Assembly (NCBI GenBank): GCA_964474455.1
Contig: CAYYSU010000008.1
Span: 1 to 64,000, forward strand
Direction of reading: 5' to 3'
DNA: 64,000 bases
DNA from: BM520 sp964474455
Lineage (GTDB): Bacteria > Bacteroidota > Bacteroidia > Bacteroidales > BM520
This document shows, in pieces, positions 8,726 through 16,883 of this stretch (its first letter is position 1; every line of letters starts with the position of its first letter). The notes under the pieces are model-generated. The model was not told where the DNA came from. It saw only the letters and a list, made by a program, of their open reading frames with translations, and made no database searches. Both the position numbers and the translations under genes were made by a program.

Positions 8726-9307
8726 TTATTTTTTATTAGAAGTGTTTTTTAACCATTTTGGCACCGGAGATTTTGGCAGTGGAACTCGTGCATTGGGCAC
8801 ACTGGAGAGGCTGTTCACTCTTCCATGTGGCAGTTCACGGTGGCAATCCCAGCATTTACGTTCAGTACGATGATGTTCATATAGTTCAGTTTTTGTCAGT
8901 AGTTTATGGTCTTTCAACAGTTCTTCGTGGCAACGGATACAGTTTTGTTGAACTACTTTCTTCCCTGCATTTTTAATAAATATCACCTGAGGCTCTTTTC
9001 GTAGAGTAAAGATAGTGGCGTGCCTTAGTCCATCTTTAGCTTTGAAGTAATACGTGTTAGCCACGTTGTTGTGAGGCACATGGCAGTCGTTGCAGTTTGC
9101 TCGCTCACGATGGGAGCTATGAAACCAGGTAGCATACTGCGGCGCCATGATATGACAGTTCACACAGGTTTCGGGAAGATCAGACAAATATGAGGGAGCT
9201 CTGGAGATATAAAATGTATAACTGCCAAGGCCAAAGAATATACCCATCAGTATTAATACCGGGAGAACCCATTTGGGCGGTGGAGCAAGCTTTTGAAATA
9301 ATCTCAT
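8726..9307 (-). CDS. nrfH: cytochrome c nitrite reductase small subunit, menaquinol dehydrogenase
   Basis: A 193-residue NapC/NirT-type membrane-anchored tetraheme cytochrome passing electrons from menaquinol to NrfA. One N-terminal membrane helix (about 14-34) is followed by four CxxCH sites: CVNCH (48-52), CNDCH (72-76), CIRCH (123-127) and CWDCH (152-156). It is first in the nrfHA operon. Its upstream region contains a GCACA-AA-TGTGC inverted repeat (9334-9345) that could be an operator, but no clear consensus promoter or FNR box was found. Confidence 0.95.
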   Translation of the reverse strand: MRLFQKLAPPPKWVLPVLILMGIFFGLGSYTFYISRAPSYLSDLPETCVNCHIMAPQYATWFHSSHRERANCNDCHVPHNNVANTYYFKAKDGLRHATIFTLRKEPQVIFIKNAGKKVVQQNCIRCHEELLKDHKLLTKTELYEHHRTERKCWDCHRELPHGRVNSLSSVPNARVPLPKSPVPKWLKNTSNKK

Positions 9308-9561
9308 AGGCTTTATTAATTAATCATAAAAACGCACAAATGTGCTATGTACAACACAACTGAATCAGTCAGTTAATTAAGTCTGTCAAAATTGCGTTTT
9401 AAAGATACGAAGAAAAAAGGTTGCTGACTATGTTTTGAATTAATTTATATAGCTTATAAATAAACAACAATGAAGATCACATAATGATAGTATGAAGCGT
9501 TACTATGAGAAGCGATGGAGATGTTTGCCATGAAAGATTCTCGCTGTTCCGTATTTATATC

Positions 9562-9569
9562 TATTTTTG
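9562..9569 (+). promoter_or_regulatory. -7 element of the nitroreductase gene
   Basis: TATTTTTG lies 17 bp upstream of the ATG at 9587 and inside the longer reading frame beginning at 9515. This argues for the downstream start. No clear -33 box was seen. Confidence 0.45.
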
Positions 9570-9586
9570 TAAAAAACAATAAAAAT

Positions 9587-10126
9587 ATGAATTTTATAGA
9601 ACTTGTAAATAAGCGACAGAGCGACAGGAGTTACCTGCCAAATGCTGTCGAAAAGGAGAAACTGGAACGCATTCTTGAGTGTGGCAGGCTGGCGCCATCC
9701 GCGTGCAATTCTCAGCCATGGCATTTTGTTGTTGTTACTGATAAGGAGTTGCGTAACGAGGTTGGCCAGGCAGCGCAGGGACTGGGGATGAACAAATTTG
9801 CGATACAGGCGCCTGTTATCATTGTGGTTGTAGAGGAGCGTCCGAATTTGAGTAGTATGGCCGGAGGCATTGCCAAGAACAAACACTTCCCCTTAATAGA
9901 CATAGGTATAGCAACAGAACATATTTGTCTGGCTGCGGCAGAAGAAGGTATTGGAAGCTGTATTATGGGATGGTTTGATGAAAAGCGAATAAAAAAGGCA
10001 TTGAATATACCACGGACAAAGCGTGTTTTATTGTTGATTTCATTAGGTTATACCGATGGCAAGCATCGAGAAAAGATAAGGAAGCAGACATCTGAAGTAA
10101 TTAGTTATAACACATATAACGAATAA
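9587..10126 (+). CDS. nitroreductase family protein
   Basis: A 179-residue flavoprotein of the NADH oxidase/nitroreductase family. Family features are the N-terminal RQSDRSY segment (FMN phosphate contact, matching the usual RRSxRxF), the APSACNSQPWHF stretch (about residues 35-46, matching APSxxNxQPW), and the glycine-rich EEGIGSCIMG segment near residue 125. FMN and NAD(P)H binding are expected; the physiological substrate cannot be told. The start at 9587 (MNFIELVNKRQ) fits the family N-terminus and lies just after a -7 element; a frame-extending ATG exists at 9515. It stands alone, convergent with the Spy-like gene. Confidence 0.88.
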   Translation: MNFIELVNKRQSDRSYLPNAVEKEKLERILECGRLAPSACNSQPWHFVVVTDKELRNEVGQAAQGLGMNKFAIQAPVIIVVVEERPNLSSMAGGIAKNKHFPLIDIGIATEHICLAAAEEGIGSCIMGWFDEKRIKKALNIPRTKRVLLLISLGYTDGKHREKIRKQTSEVISYNTYNE

Positions 10127-10151
10127 AAAAAAGTCCCCGGGGGCCCGGGGC
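10125..10151 (-). terminator. GC-rich terminator after the Spy-like gene
   Basis: A six-bp all-GC stem (CCCCGG/CCGGGG) with a GGGC loop. On the minus strand it is followed by eight Ts, so it ends transcription arriving from 10245. It also lies just past the convergent nitroreductase gene. Confidence 0.7.
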
Positions 10152-10244
10152 ACAAAACCTAACCAACTAACCAAAATATAGAGAAGATAAATTTAGGAAG
10201 GACATATTAATATGTTTTAATTATTGCAACAATCGTGCCAAACT

Positions 10245-10697
10245 TTACCTATTTCTAAATCTTCTTTCATCATCATAACGACATCTATCATAATAACGAC
10301 ATCTATCATAACGATTTCCATAAGAACGTTTCCCATCATATCGGCGGCGACGTTGCATTGTTAACAGCTCTTTATACTGTTCTTCGGTAAGCACTTCCAT
10401 AAGAGATTCCTCATGTTCATTGGAAAGTGATTTCATTTCGTCCTGAAATTTTCTTCTGGAAGCATCCATATCCTCATGGATTTTATCTCTCTCTTCAGAA
10501 TGTTTCAGGTTAATTTTTTCCACCTCCTTAAGTTGCTCTTTTGAGAGATCGAGTCGGGCATACATGTTTTTTGACATTTGTTCAGCCTTTTCCTCGGTCG
10601 TAAATCTATCTTTTTGATAATTTCGTCCCTGAGCAGAAGCGATTACCGGTACAAGAAAAATAAGAACGGCAATTAAACTCTTCTTTGTTGTTTTCAT
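10245..10697 (-). CDS. Spy/CpxP-like periplasmic protein with an Arg-Tyr-Cys tail
   Basis: A 150-residue secreted protein: signal peptide 1-22 ending ASAQG, then a helical region (about 30-115) with the LTxxQ-type pattern of Spy/CpxP and related Bacteroidota proteins (LDLSKEQLKEVEKIN, LTEEQYKELL). Such proteins act as periplasmic chaperones or metal/envelope-stress sensors; that role is inferred from the family. The last 35 residues are unusual: rich in Arg, Tyr and Asp, with two copies of YDRCRY encoded by an 18-bp tandem repeat. Single gene with its own terminator. Confidence 0.75.
   Translation of the reverse strand: MKTTKKSLIAVLIFLVPVIASAQGRNYQKDRFTTEEKAEQMSKNMYARLDLSKEQLKEVEKINLKHSEERDKIHEDMDASRRKFQDEMKSLSNEHEESLMEVLTEEQYKELLTMQRRRRYDGKRSYGNRYDRCRYYDRCRYDDERRFRNR
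10275..10309. repeat. 18-bp tandem repeat inside the Spy-like gene
   Basis: Two copies of a 17-base block (ATAACGACATCTATCAT) with an 18-bp period encode the repeated YDRCRY in the basic tail. Copy number could vary between strains. Confidence 0.7.
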
Positions 10698-10807
10698 AAC
10701 AAGCGTTTTTAATTATCAATTTTAAATATCAGTTCTTTGACATTGTAAAATCGGTTTTTAATCCCGCTCGTCAATAATAAAACTCTAAAAATGAGTTATT
10801 ATTGTGT

Positions 10808-10828
10808 TAATAAAGGTTAAAATAACCT
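10808..10828 (-). terminator. weak terminator of tRNA-Arg(CCU)
   Basis: Minus-strand hairpin AGGTTA-TTT-TAACCT followed by TTATT, two bases past the tRNA end. The stem is short and the T-run interrupted. Confidence 0.45.
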
Positions 10829-10829
10829 G

Positions 10830-10901
10830 TAGCCCCACCAGGACTCGAACCTGAATCTGAAGTTTAGGAAACTTCCGTTCTATCCCTTGAACTATGGGGC
10901 C
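10830..10901 (-). tRNA. tRNA-Arg (anticodon CCU)
   Basis: Cloverleaf with acceptor GGCCCCA/TGGGGCT (terminal G-U), anticodon stem GAAGT/ACTTC, loop TTCCTAA (anticodon CCU) and T-arm GGTTCGAGTCC. CCA is not encoded. It reads AGG codons. Confidence 0.92.
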
Positions 10902-10986
10902 TTAAATCCTCAACAATATCACGCAACAGCATAACAATCAACTTATTGCGCAACTAAGAACTCAATCCCATTGTAAAATGAGACTG

Positions 10987-11016
10987 CAAAGGTAATATAT
11001 TTTTTTACGAATCAAT
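10987..11016 (-). promoter_or_regulatory. promoter of tRNA-Arg(CCU)
   Basis: ATTG (11013-11016), 18 bp, TACCTTTG (10987-10994): a good match to the Bacteroidota consensus, about 85 bp before the tRNA. Confidence 0.65.
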
Positions 11017-11129
11017 AATATATGCCAAAAGTTGGTCATAACCAAGATATTAAACTTTCCAAAAGCCTTGATACCGTTAGCAATTGAGTTTAAAAAAGTT
11101 CCAGAAAAATATCTTATAAAAATCAGTGT

Positions 11130-11137
11130 TATATTTG
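11130..11137 (+). promoter_or_regulatory. -7 element of the Tet(M)-like GTPase gene
   Basis: TATATTTG lies 10 bp upstream of the ATG at 11148, implying a very short leader. No clear TTG at -33. Confidence 0.45.
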
Positions 11138-11147
11138 TAAAATTCTT

Positions 11148-13130
11148 ATGGACAAGAATATCATAAACATCGGAATACTAGCGCATGTGGATGCGGGGAA
11201 GACAACCCTAACAGAGAACATGTTATATGCCAGCGGTGCAATTCGCAACAAAGGCAGTGTGGACGCGGGAACAGCCATAACAGATCAACTGGAGCTGGAG
11301 AGGCGACGTGGTATATCCATCAGGACGGCGCCTGTTTCTTTTCGGTGGAAAAATTCCACAATAAATCTTATTGATACACCCGGTCACGCAGATTTCGTAT
11401 CCGAAGTAGAGAGATCACTATATATCATGGATGGTGCAATCCTGGTACTCTCAGCTGTGGAGGGGGTACAATCACACACCTATCTGCTGTGGCAGGCATT
11501 AAAAAGCATGAGTATTCCTACTATTGTTGTAATAAACAAGATTGATCGCCAGGGTGCTGATTTCCACAAGGTTGTTAGCCAACTTATCAAAGAACTTAAG
11601 ATAGCTCCCGCAATTCTGCACAACCCTATAAACGAAGGTGATTCTGCATCATCGTTTACTGATCTTTGGGGTAACGAGGGTGATGAAGAGTTACGAACTC
11701 ATACTCTGGAATCTCTGGCAGCTGTTGACGACATTTTTATGGAACGCTACCTGGAAGGTGAGGCATTTTCCCGTAAGGAAATACTAAAAAACACTACTGC
11801 TCAGGCACAGAATAACAACGTAGTACCAATACTAGCTGCGGTGGCAAAGAATAATATTGGCACAACAGAGTTACTTGATGCCATAACCGACATCATCCCA
11901 ACAGCTAAAGCAACACTACCTGATAATGACCTTGCAGCAACAGTTTTTAAGGTAGAGCATGATCCGGTGCTGGGTCGTTTGGCACATATTCGAATATTCA
12001 GTGGCAGCATCACCGCCAAAGATCTGGTTTACAACCACTCACAACAGTCAGAGATGAAAGTCGCCACTATCAAAAAAAATCATACCAACAGATACCTTGA
12101 TACCGGAATTGTTGAGTGCGGTGATATGGGCATTCTTTCCGGCATGTTTAAGATCCGTCCCGGTGACATTCTTGGCAATCCTGATGGTGTACAGGAAAAG
12201 AAGCCGCTTCAAATGCCGGTACTCACAATTCAGATACATGCTGCTGAAGATGCTGATTACGGAAAACTAGGTGCGGCTTTAGAGAAAATTGATGCTGAAG
12301 ATCCTAACCTTGGATTTAAATGGTACAAGGAAGACCAGGAGATGCATGTCACACTGACAGGATATATGCGTATGCAAGTTCTCAAGGCAGATCTTCAAAA
12401 CAGGTTCGGAGTTGACATTCACTATGACTCCCCCACAGTGATATACAAAGAGACTCCGGTATCTGTGGCGAATGGTTTTGTTGAGTACACTATGCCGAAG
12501 CCATGCTGGGCTGTCATGGGGTTCAAAATTGCGCCTGGAGCACGTGGTAGCGGGGTGGCATACTCTTCTGAAGTGGGGGTTAATAAAATTCATCGCAAAT
12601 ACCAAAACGAGGTAGAACACACCATTCCCAAGGCATTAAAACAGGGCATAAAAGGCTGGGAGGTAACGGATATCAATATCACTCTAACTTCTGGCGAAGA
12701 CCATGAGATTCATAGTCGGCCAGGAGATTTTATACTGGCGACACCTATGGGCATCATGGATGGGCTAAAGAATTGTGGGACAAAACTTCTGGAGCCGATA
12801 TATCGTTATCATATTATGGCACCAGAGGATACTTTGGGTATCATTGCCGGTGACATAAATAGCATGCGTGGAACTATCGAATCCCCGGATTTCGAGGATG
12901 ATACAGTAAGGATTAGCGGTCTGATTCCTGTTGCCAATAGCCATGACTACGGTATTCGTCTCAGTTCATTAACAAAAGGAAAAGGGATAATACGCTTTGA
13001 ATTTTCCGGTTACAATGAATGCCCTGACGGGGAGGGAAAAGAACGCCCCTTCAAAGGGGTAAATCCTCTTGACCGCAGTCAGTGGATTCTCCATTACAGG
13101 GGCGCATTTAAGTCTGACGACAGGAGATAA
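11148..13130 (+). CDS. Tet(M)/Tet(Q)-family ribosomal protection-like GTPase
   Basis: A 660-residue EF-G-like translational GTPase. G-motifs visible are AHVDAGKTT (about 12-20), DTPGHA (about 77) and NKID (about 130). The C-terminal half matches domains III-V of ribosomal protection proteins, e.g. GWEVTDINITLTSGEDHE and GTKLLEP. In Tet(M), the domain IV tip has a Ser-Pro-Val triplet reaching towards the tetracycline site. At the equivalent place, with equal loop length, this protein has Glu-Ile-His, so tetracycline protection cannot be assumed. It may be an intrinsic ribosome factor. It is convergent with metG with a one-base gap and shows no mobile-element neighbours. Confidence 0.82.
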   Translation: MDKNIINIGILAHVDAGKTTLTENMLYASGAIRNKGSVDAGTAITDQLELERRRGISIRTAPVSFRWKNSTINLIDTPGHADFVSEVERSLYIMDGAILVLSAVEGVQSHTYLLWQALKSMSIPTIVVINKIDRQGADFHKVVSQLIKELKIAPAILHNPINEGDSASSFTDLWGNEGDEELRTHTLESLAAVDDIFMERYLEGEAFSRKEILKNTTAQAQNNNVVPILAAVAKNNIGTTELLDAITDIIPTAKATLPDNDLAATVFKVEHDPVLGRLAHIRIFSGSITAKDLVYNHSQQSEMKVATIKKNHTNRYLDTGIVECGDMGILSGMFKIRPGDILGNPDGVQEKKPLQMPVLTIQIHAAEDADYGKLGAALEKIDAEDPNLGFKWYKEDQEMHVTLTGYMRMQVLKADLQNRFGVDIHYDSPTVIYKETPVSVANGFVEYTMPKPCWAVMGFKIAPGARGSGVAYSSEVGVNKIHRKYQNEVEHTIPKALKQGIKGWEVTDINITLTSGEDHEIHSRPGDFILATPMGIMDGLKNCGTKLLEPIYRYHIMAPEDTLGIIAGDINSMRGTIESPDFEDDTVRISGLIPVANSHDYGIRLSSLTKGKGIIRFEFSGYNECPDGEGKERPFKGVNPLDRSQWILHYRGAFKSDDRR

Positions 13131-13131
13131 T

Positions 13132-15174
13132 CTAGCCTATTCCGCTGCCACTGGTGAGTTCTTGTGTCGGGCTTACAAAACAGAGTTTCCCGTCGTGGTT
13201 TTCAGCCATTAGGATCATACCCGCCGACTCGATACCCTTAATCGTACGTGGTGCCAAATTAATTAATACCGCAACCTGCTTACCAATAATAATTTCTGGG
13301 GCATAGTGCTCTGCGATACCTGAAACGATGGTTCTTTTATCAACGCCTGTATCCACAAGAAGCTTGAGTAGTTTCTTCGTTTTGGCGACCTTCTCTGCTT
13401 CCAATATTGTTCCCACACGGATATCCATTTTACTAAAATCATCAAAAGAGATATTTTCCAGTTGTGGTTTTGCTACAAAATTGTCAGAGGCATTTTCTTC
13501 TTTTGTATTAAGGAGTTTATTCACCTGCTCTTCAATTTGAGCATCTTCAATTTTCTCAAACAGTAACTCCGGTTTATTGACAGTTTCTCCTTCCTTAAGA
13601 AGAATAGTTCCTGCGTTCGCCCATGTCAAGTCCTTCAGGTTAAAGAATTCTGCAAGTTTTTTTGCGGTAAACGGCAGGAAGGGTTCAGATACCACAGCGA
13701 GGTTAGCACAAATCTGCAGTGATACGTATAGTATTGATTTCACGCGTTCAGGGTCTGTCTTCCATTTCTTCCATGGTTCCTGTTCAGTGAGATACTTATT
13801 ACCCAGTCGGGCCATGTTCATCATTTCATTAAGGGCTTCCCTAAAGCGGAAATGATCCAGGCTATAGGTAATTTTTGAAGGTATATCTGCAATTTCCCCA
13901 AGGGCAGCTTTATCTTCTTCCAGCATCTCGCCTGCAGGGGGTACAGTACCTTCAAAATACTTATGAGTAAGCACCAGTGTTCTATTCACAAAATTCCCGA
14001 ATATCGCTAATAATTCATTATTATTTCTAGCTTGAAAGTCGCGCCATGTAAAATCATTATCCTTTGTTTCCGGGGCATTAGCGGTGAGGACATACCTCAG
14101 CACATCTTGTTTTCCCGGAAACTCCTGCAGGTATTCATGAAGCCAAACAGCCCAGTTGCGGGATGTGGATATCTTATCTCCTTCAAGGTTCAGGAATTCA
14201 TTAGCCGGTACATTCTCGGGTACAATATAAGAACCTTCAGCTTTAAGCATTACAGGGAATATGATACAGTGAAAAACGATATTGTCTTTCCCAATAAAAT
14301 GCAGCATTCTGGTTTCGTCATTTTTCCAGTATTTTTCCCACTCGGGTGTCAGCTCACGGGTTGCGGATATGTATCCTATGGGAGCATCAAACCACACATA
14401 AAGCACTTTTCCATCTGCATCTTCCAAGGGCACTTTCACACCCCAGTCGAGATCACGTGTTACAGCACGCGGATGCAATCCGGCATCAATCCATGATTTA
14501 CACTGTCCATATACATTGGGTTTCCACTCTTTATGACCTTCGAGTATCCATTCTTTCAACCATGGTTCATACTGATCCAAGGGGAGGTACCAGTGTTTTG
14601 TTTCTTTGAGGACAGGAACATTGCCGCTAATAGTAGATTTAGGATTAATTAAATCTGTAGCGTTGAGAGAAGTGCCGCAATTCTCACACTGGTCGCCATA
14701 GGCCTTTTCATTTCCACAATGTGGGCATGTACCGGTAATATATCTATCTGCCAGAAACTGCTCATTTTCAGCATCATAATACTGCTTGGTTGTTTTTTCT
14801 ATAAATTTCCCATCATAATATAACTTTTTAAAAAAATCAGAGGCAGTGTCATGATGTATTTTACTGGATGTGCGTGAATATACATCGAAGGTTATGCCGA
14901 AGTCTTTGAAGGATTTCTTTATTATTTCATGGTATTTATCAACGATATCCTGGGGTGAAACACCTTCTTTTGTGGCACGGATTGTTATTGGCACTCCATG
15001 TTCGTCAGAGCCACCTATAAAGAGCACGTCATCACCTCGCATGCGCATATATCTTACAAATATATCTGCAGGCACATAGACTCCTGCGAGATGTCCGATG
15101 TGTACTGGTCCGTTTGCATACGGTAAAGCGGATGTCACCAGTGTGCGCTTGTAGGATTTTGCTGTCTCTTTCAT
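13132..15174 (-). CDS. metG: methionyl-tRNA synthetase
   Basis: A 680-residue class I aminoacyl-tRNA synthetase charging tRNA-Met. The HIGH motif is at residues 25-28 and the KMSKS-equivalent KISTS at 334-338. The connective domain carries a zinc knuckle, CPHC (150-153) and CENC (163-166). A helical anticodon-binding domain follows. The C-terminal 110 residues form a Trbp111/EMAP-type tRNA-binding and dimerisation domain starting at FDDFSKMDIRVGTI. The gene is divergent from the S66 peptidase and has a -7 element in the shared upstream region. Confidence 0.97.
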   Translation of the reverse strand: MKETAKSYKRTLVTSALPYANGPVHIGHLAGVYVPADIFVRYMRMRGDDVLFIGGSDEHGVPITIRATKEGVSPQDIVDKYHEIIKKSFKDFGITFDVYSRTSSKIHHDTASDFFKKLYYDGKFIEKTTKQYYDAENEQFLADRYITGTCPHCGNEKAYGDQCENCGTSLNATDLINPKSTISGNVPVLKETKHWYLPLDQYEPWLKEWILEGHKEWKPNVYGQCKSWIDAGLHPRAVTRDLDWGVKVPLEDADGKVLYVWFDAPIGYISATRELTPEWEKYWKNDETRMLHFIGKDNIVFHCIIFPVMLKAEGSYIVPENVPANEFLNLEGDKISTSRNWAVWLHEYLQEFPGKQDVLRYVLTANAPETKDNDFTWRDFQARNNNELLAIFGNFVNRTLVLTHKYFEGTVPPAGEMLEEDKAALGEIADIPSKITYSLDHFRFREALNEMMNMARLGNKYLTEQEPWKKWKTDPERVKSILYVSLQICANLAVVSEPFLPFTAKKLAEFFNLKDLTWANAGTILLKEGETVNKPELLFEKIEDAQIEEQVNKLLNTKEENASDNFVAKPQLENISFDDFSKMDIRVGTILEAEKVAKTKKLLKLLVDTGVDKRTIVSGIAEHYAPEIIIGKQVAVLINLAPRTIKGIESAGMILMAENHDGKLCFVSPTQELTSGSGIG

Positions 15175-15209
15175 AACCTATTAACTTATATAAAATGATT
15201 AACTTCGGG

Positions 15210-15217
15210 CAAAAATA
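15210..15217 (-). promoter_or_regulatory. -7 element of metG
   Basis: TATTTTTG followed by C, 35 bp upstream of the metG start. The nearest TTTG is 25 bp further up, longer than the usual 18-21 bp. Confidence 0.45.
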
Positions 15218-15228
15218 GTTAAGAATAC

Positions 15229-15262
15229 GTTAACTTACAGTTCAAATGTGCAAATTTGCACA
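15229..15262 (+). promoter_or_regulatory. candidate promoter with overlapping 16-bp palindrome (S66 peptidase)
   Basis: TGTGCAAATTTGCACA (15247-15262) is a perfect inverted repeat. It contains CAAATTTG, one base off the -7 consensus, with GTTA 18 bp upstream, so a bound dimer would cover the -7 region. It lies 14 bp before the peptidase ATG. An operator role is inferred; no cognate regulator is visible nearby. Confidence 0.4.
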
Positions 15263-15276
15263 ATAAGATATCGATT

Positions 15277-16296
15277 ATGAGAATACCGGAATCATTAAAG
15301 GCAGGCGATACTGTACGGATTGTTGCGCCAGCAGGGCGTGTTAGTATTGGGGATATGGAATTTGCCATGACTCTTTTTAGCAAGTGGGGTTTAAATGTAG
15401 AGATGGGAAGAAATATGTTCAAATCTAAGGGTATGTTCAGCTCCACAGATGAAGACAGGCTGGCTGATTTTCAAGATGCGTTTGACGATAGGAACGTAAA
15501 GGCAATTTTTTGCGCCCGCGGTGGTTACGGCACCAACAGGATAATAGATAAACTGGATTTTTCAGCCTTCGAGCTGTCACCGAAATGGGTTGTCGGCTTC
15601 AGCGACATCACTGTTCTGCATAGTCATATCCATAAGGTTTACGGCATTGAGTCGATTCACGGCGCAATGCCTAAAAGTATTACTGAAAAGTCTTCGCAAG
15701 AATCTATGGAGACCCTTCGCAGAGCTCTCTTTGAAGAGGGTCTCAGCTATTCACTTCCCGGTAACGCCTACAACTGCGGTGGTTCAGCGCGAGGATTACT
15801 TGTTGGCGGGAATCTTTCCATACTGTATAGTTTGACTGGAACCCCAAGTGAGCCTGACTATATCGACAAGGTACTGTTTATTGAAGAGATTGGCGAATAT
15901 CAATATCACCTTGACAGGATGCTTGTGGCGATGAAGAGAGCTGGTGTATTTGATAAGATTAAAGGACTTATTGTAGGTCATATGACAGATATCAAAGACC
16001 CTGATCCGGGAATAGGTAAAAGCGTTGAAGAGATGATTTTGGAGCATGTCGTAGAACATGGTTTTCCTGTAATATTCGGTTTTCCTGCGGGGCATGAGAG
16101 TGATAATAGGGCTTTGGTTATAAGCCGGGAGGTAGAAATAATCGTTGGCAAGAGTGAGGCTGAGGTAAACTTCATTGAAGAAGTCAGTGGTGACAATCAG
16201 GTTTTTTCTGGTATAAGGATGTTTGTCGCAGTGGCAATAATGGCAGTTTTTTTTGTGTTAATTTGGTTGCTGTATGGTGCTGTTTTGAAAAAATAA
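15277..16296 (+). CDS. S66-family LD-carboxypeptidase with C-terminal membrane anchor
   Basis: A 339-residue MccF/LdcA-like serine peptidase that typically removes the terminal D-alanine from muropeptide tetrapeptides during murein recycling. The catalytic triad fits: Ser109 in GFSDIT, Glu203/204 in LFIEEIGEYQYHLDR, and His273 in FPAGHESDN. Most relatives end near residue 305 and are cytoplasmic. This protein continues with a hydrophobic segment (about 313-335) followed by KK, predicting a tail anchor with the enzyme in the cytoplasm. The start at 15277 (MRIPESLKAG) fits the family; an in-frame ATG at 15256 overlaps the palindrome. Confidence 0.88.
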   Translation: MRIPESLKAGDTVRIVAPAGRVSIGDMEFAMTLFSKWGLNVEMGRNMFKSKGMFSSTDEDRLADFQDAFDDRNVKAIFCARGGYGTNRIIDKLDFSAFELSPKWVVGFSDITVLHSHIHKVYGIESIHGAMPKSITEKSSQESMETLRRALFEEGLSYSLPGNAYNCGGSARGLLVGGNLSILYSLTGTPSEPDYIDKVLFIEEIGEYQYHLDRMLVAMKRAGVFDKIKGLIVGHMTDIKDPDPGIGKSVEEMILEHVVEHGFPVIFGFPAGHESDNRALVISREVEIIVGKSEAEVNFIEEVSGDNQVFSGIRMFVAVAIMAVFFVLIWLLYGAVLKK

Positions 16297-16352
16297 TTGT
16301 GATTTGGTGGGTTCTTTTTTTAGTGTTTTCGCATTAAGGGTATAAAAAGGAA

Positions 16353-16403
16353 GGTCATTTCTGACCCTTTCAAAGGGTTTGAAGTGCTTTCAAACGGTCA
16401 GAA
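16353..16403 (+). repeat. branched palindromic structure before the IS200-like gene
   Basis: Outer arms TTCTGACC (16359-16366) and GGTCAGAA (16396-16403) enclose two smaller hairpins, CTTT-C-AAAG and GTTTGAA-gtgct-TTCAAAC, giving a three-way junction. The TGACC arm can instead pair with GGTCA at 16353-16357. It ends 19 bp before the ATG of the IS200-like gene. It may be a transposon subterminal structure, a REP-like element or an RNA attenuator. Confidence 0.55.
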
Positions 16404-16422
16404 TTAACAAAAACTAAAAAAA

Positions 16423-16881
16423 ATGCACTATACACTTTATCGACTCGCGGCACACTCAATTCTAACAACCCTCGACTTTCAACCCATAATCGATCAAATA
16501 GTAGGAAACCTATTACAACTGGAAATATTTGAGCGGTGTAAAGCAATGAACATTGAAATATATCATATGGAAATATTTTACGACCATGTACACCTCATAC
16601 ACGAAATAAATCCTCGCATCCCAATAATAGATTTACAACAAAATATTAAGGGTGGCTCTTCACATTTTGTAAACTCCCAAAAATGTACTGCGGTAAGATT
16701 CGCATGGAACCGTGGCCCCATGTGCTTCTCCCTTGGCCCCGCCCCGGAAATAACAAAGACCATAAAATCATTGGAAAATCACAATAATTTTCATGAACAT
16801 GTTACTGTCCAGCAAGAAATTGCCGAAATACGAAAAAAATATCCTGATATGGTTTCGGTAACAACAAACGAAATAATATAG
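16423..16881 (+). CDS. IS200/RAYT-like Y1 transposase homologue, catalytic Tyr missing
   Basis: A 152-residue protein resembling the Y1 (HUH) transposase domain of IS200/IS605 TnpA and REP-associated transposases. The HUH metal motif is intact in YDHVHLI (about 53-59). It is followed by the family pattern NPRIPIIDLQQNIKGGSS and, further on, AWNRGPMCFSLGPAPE. Where TnpA proteins have the nucleophile in a Y-I-E-N-Q helix, the aligned segment reads IKSLENH, so the tyrosine appears replaced by serine. The N-terminal TKYR segment is also absent. It ends two bases before yraN and no right end is seen. It is either a decayed insertion or a domesticated DNA-binding protein. Confidence 0.65.
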   Translation: MHYTLYRLAAHSILTTLDFQPIIDQIVGNLLQLEIFERCKAMNIEIYHMEIFYDHVHLIHEINPRIPIIDLQQNIKGGSSHFVNSQKCTAVRFAWNRGPMCFSLGPAPEITKTIKSLENHNNFHEHVTVQQEIAEIRKKYPDMVSVTTNEII

Positions 16882-16883
16882 CT

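Noticed and set aside
9515..9586. Longer N-terminus for the nitroreductase
   Set aside because: The extra 24 residues do not match the family and contain the -7 promoter element; the start at 9587 is better.
11148..13130. Calling the GTPase a tetracycline resistance gene
   Set aside because: The drug-site loop differs from Tet(M) and there is no mobile context; resistance is not supported by the sequence alone.
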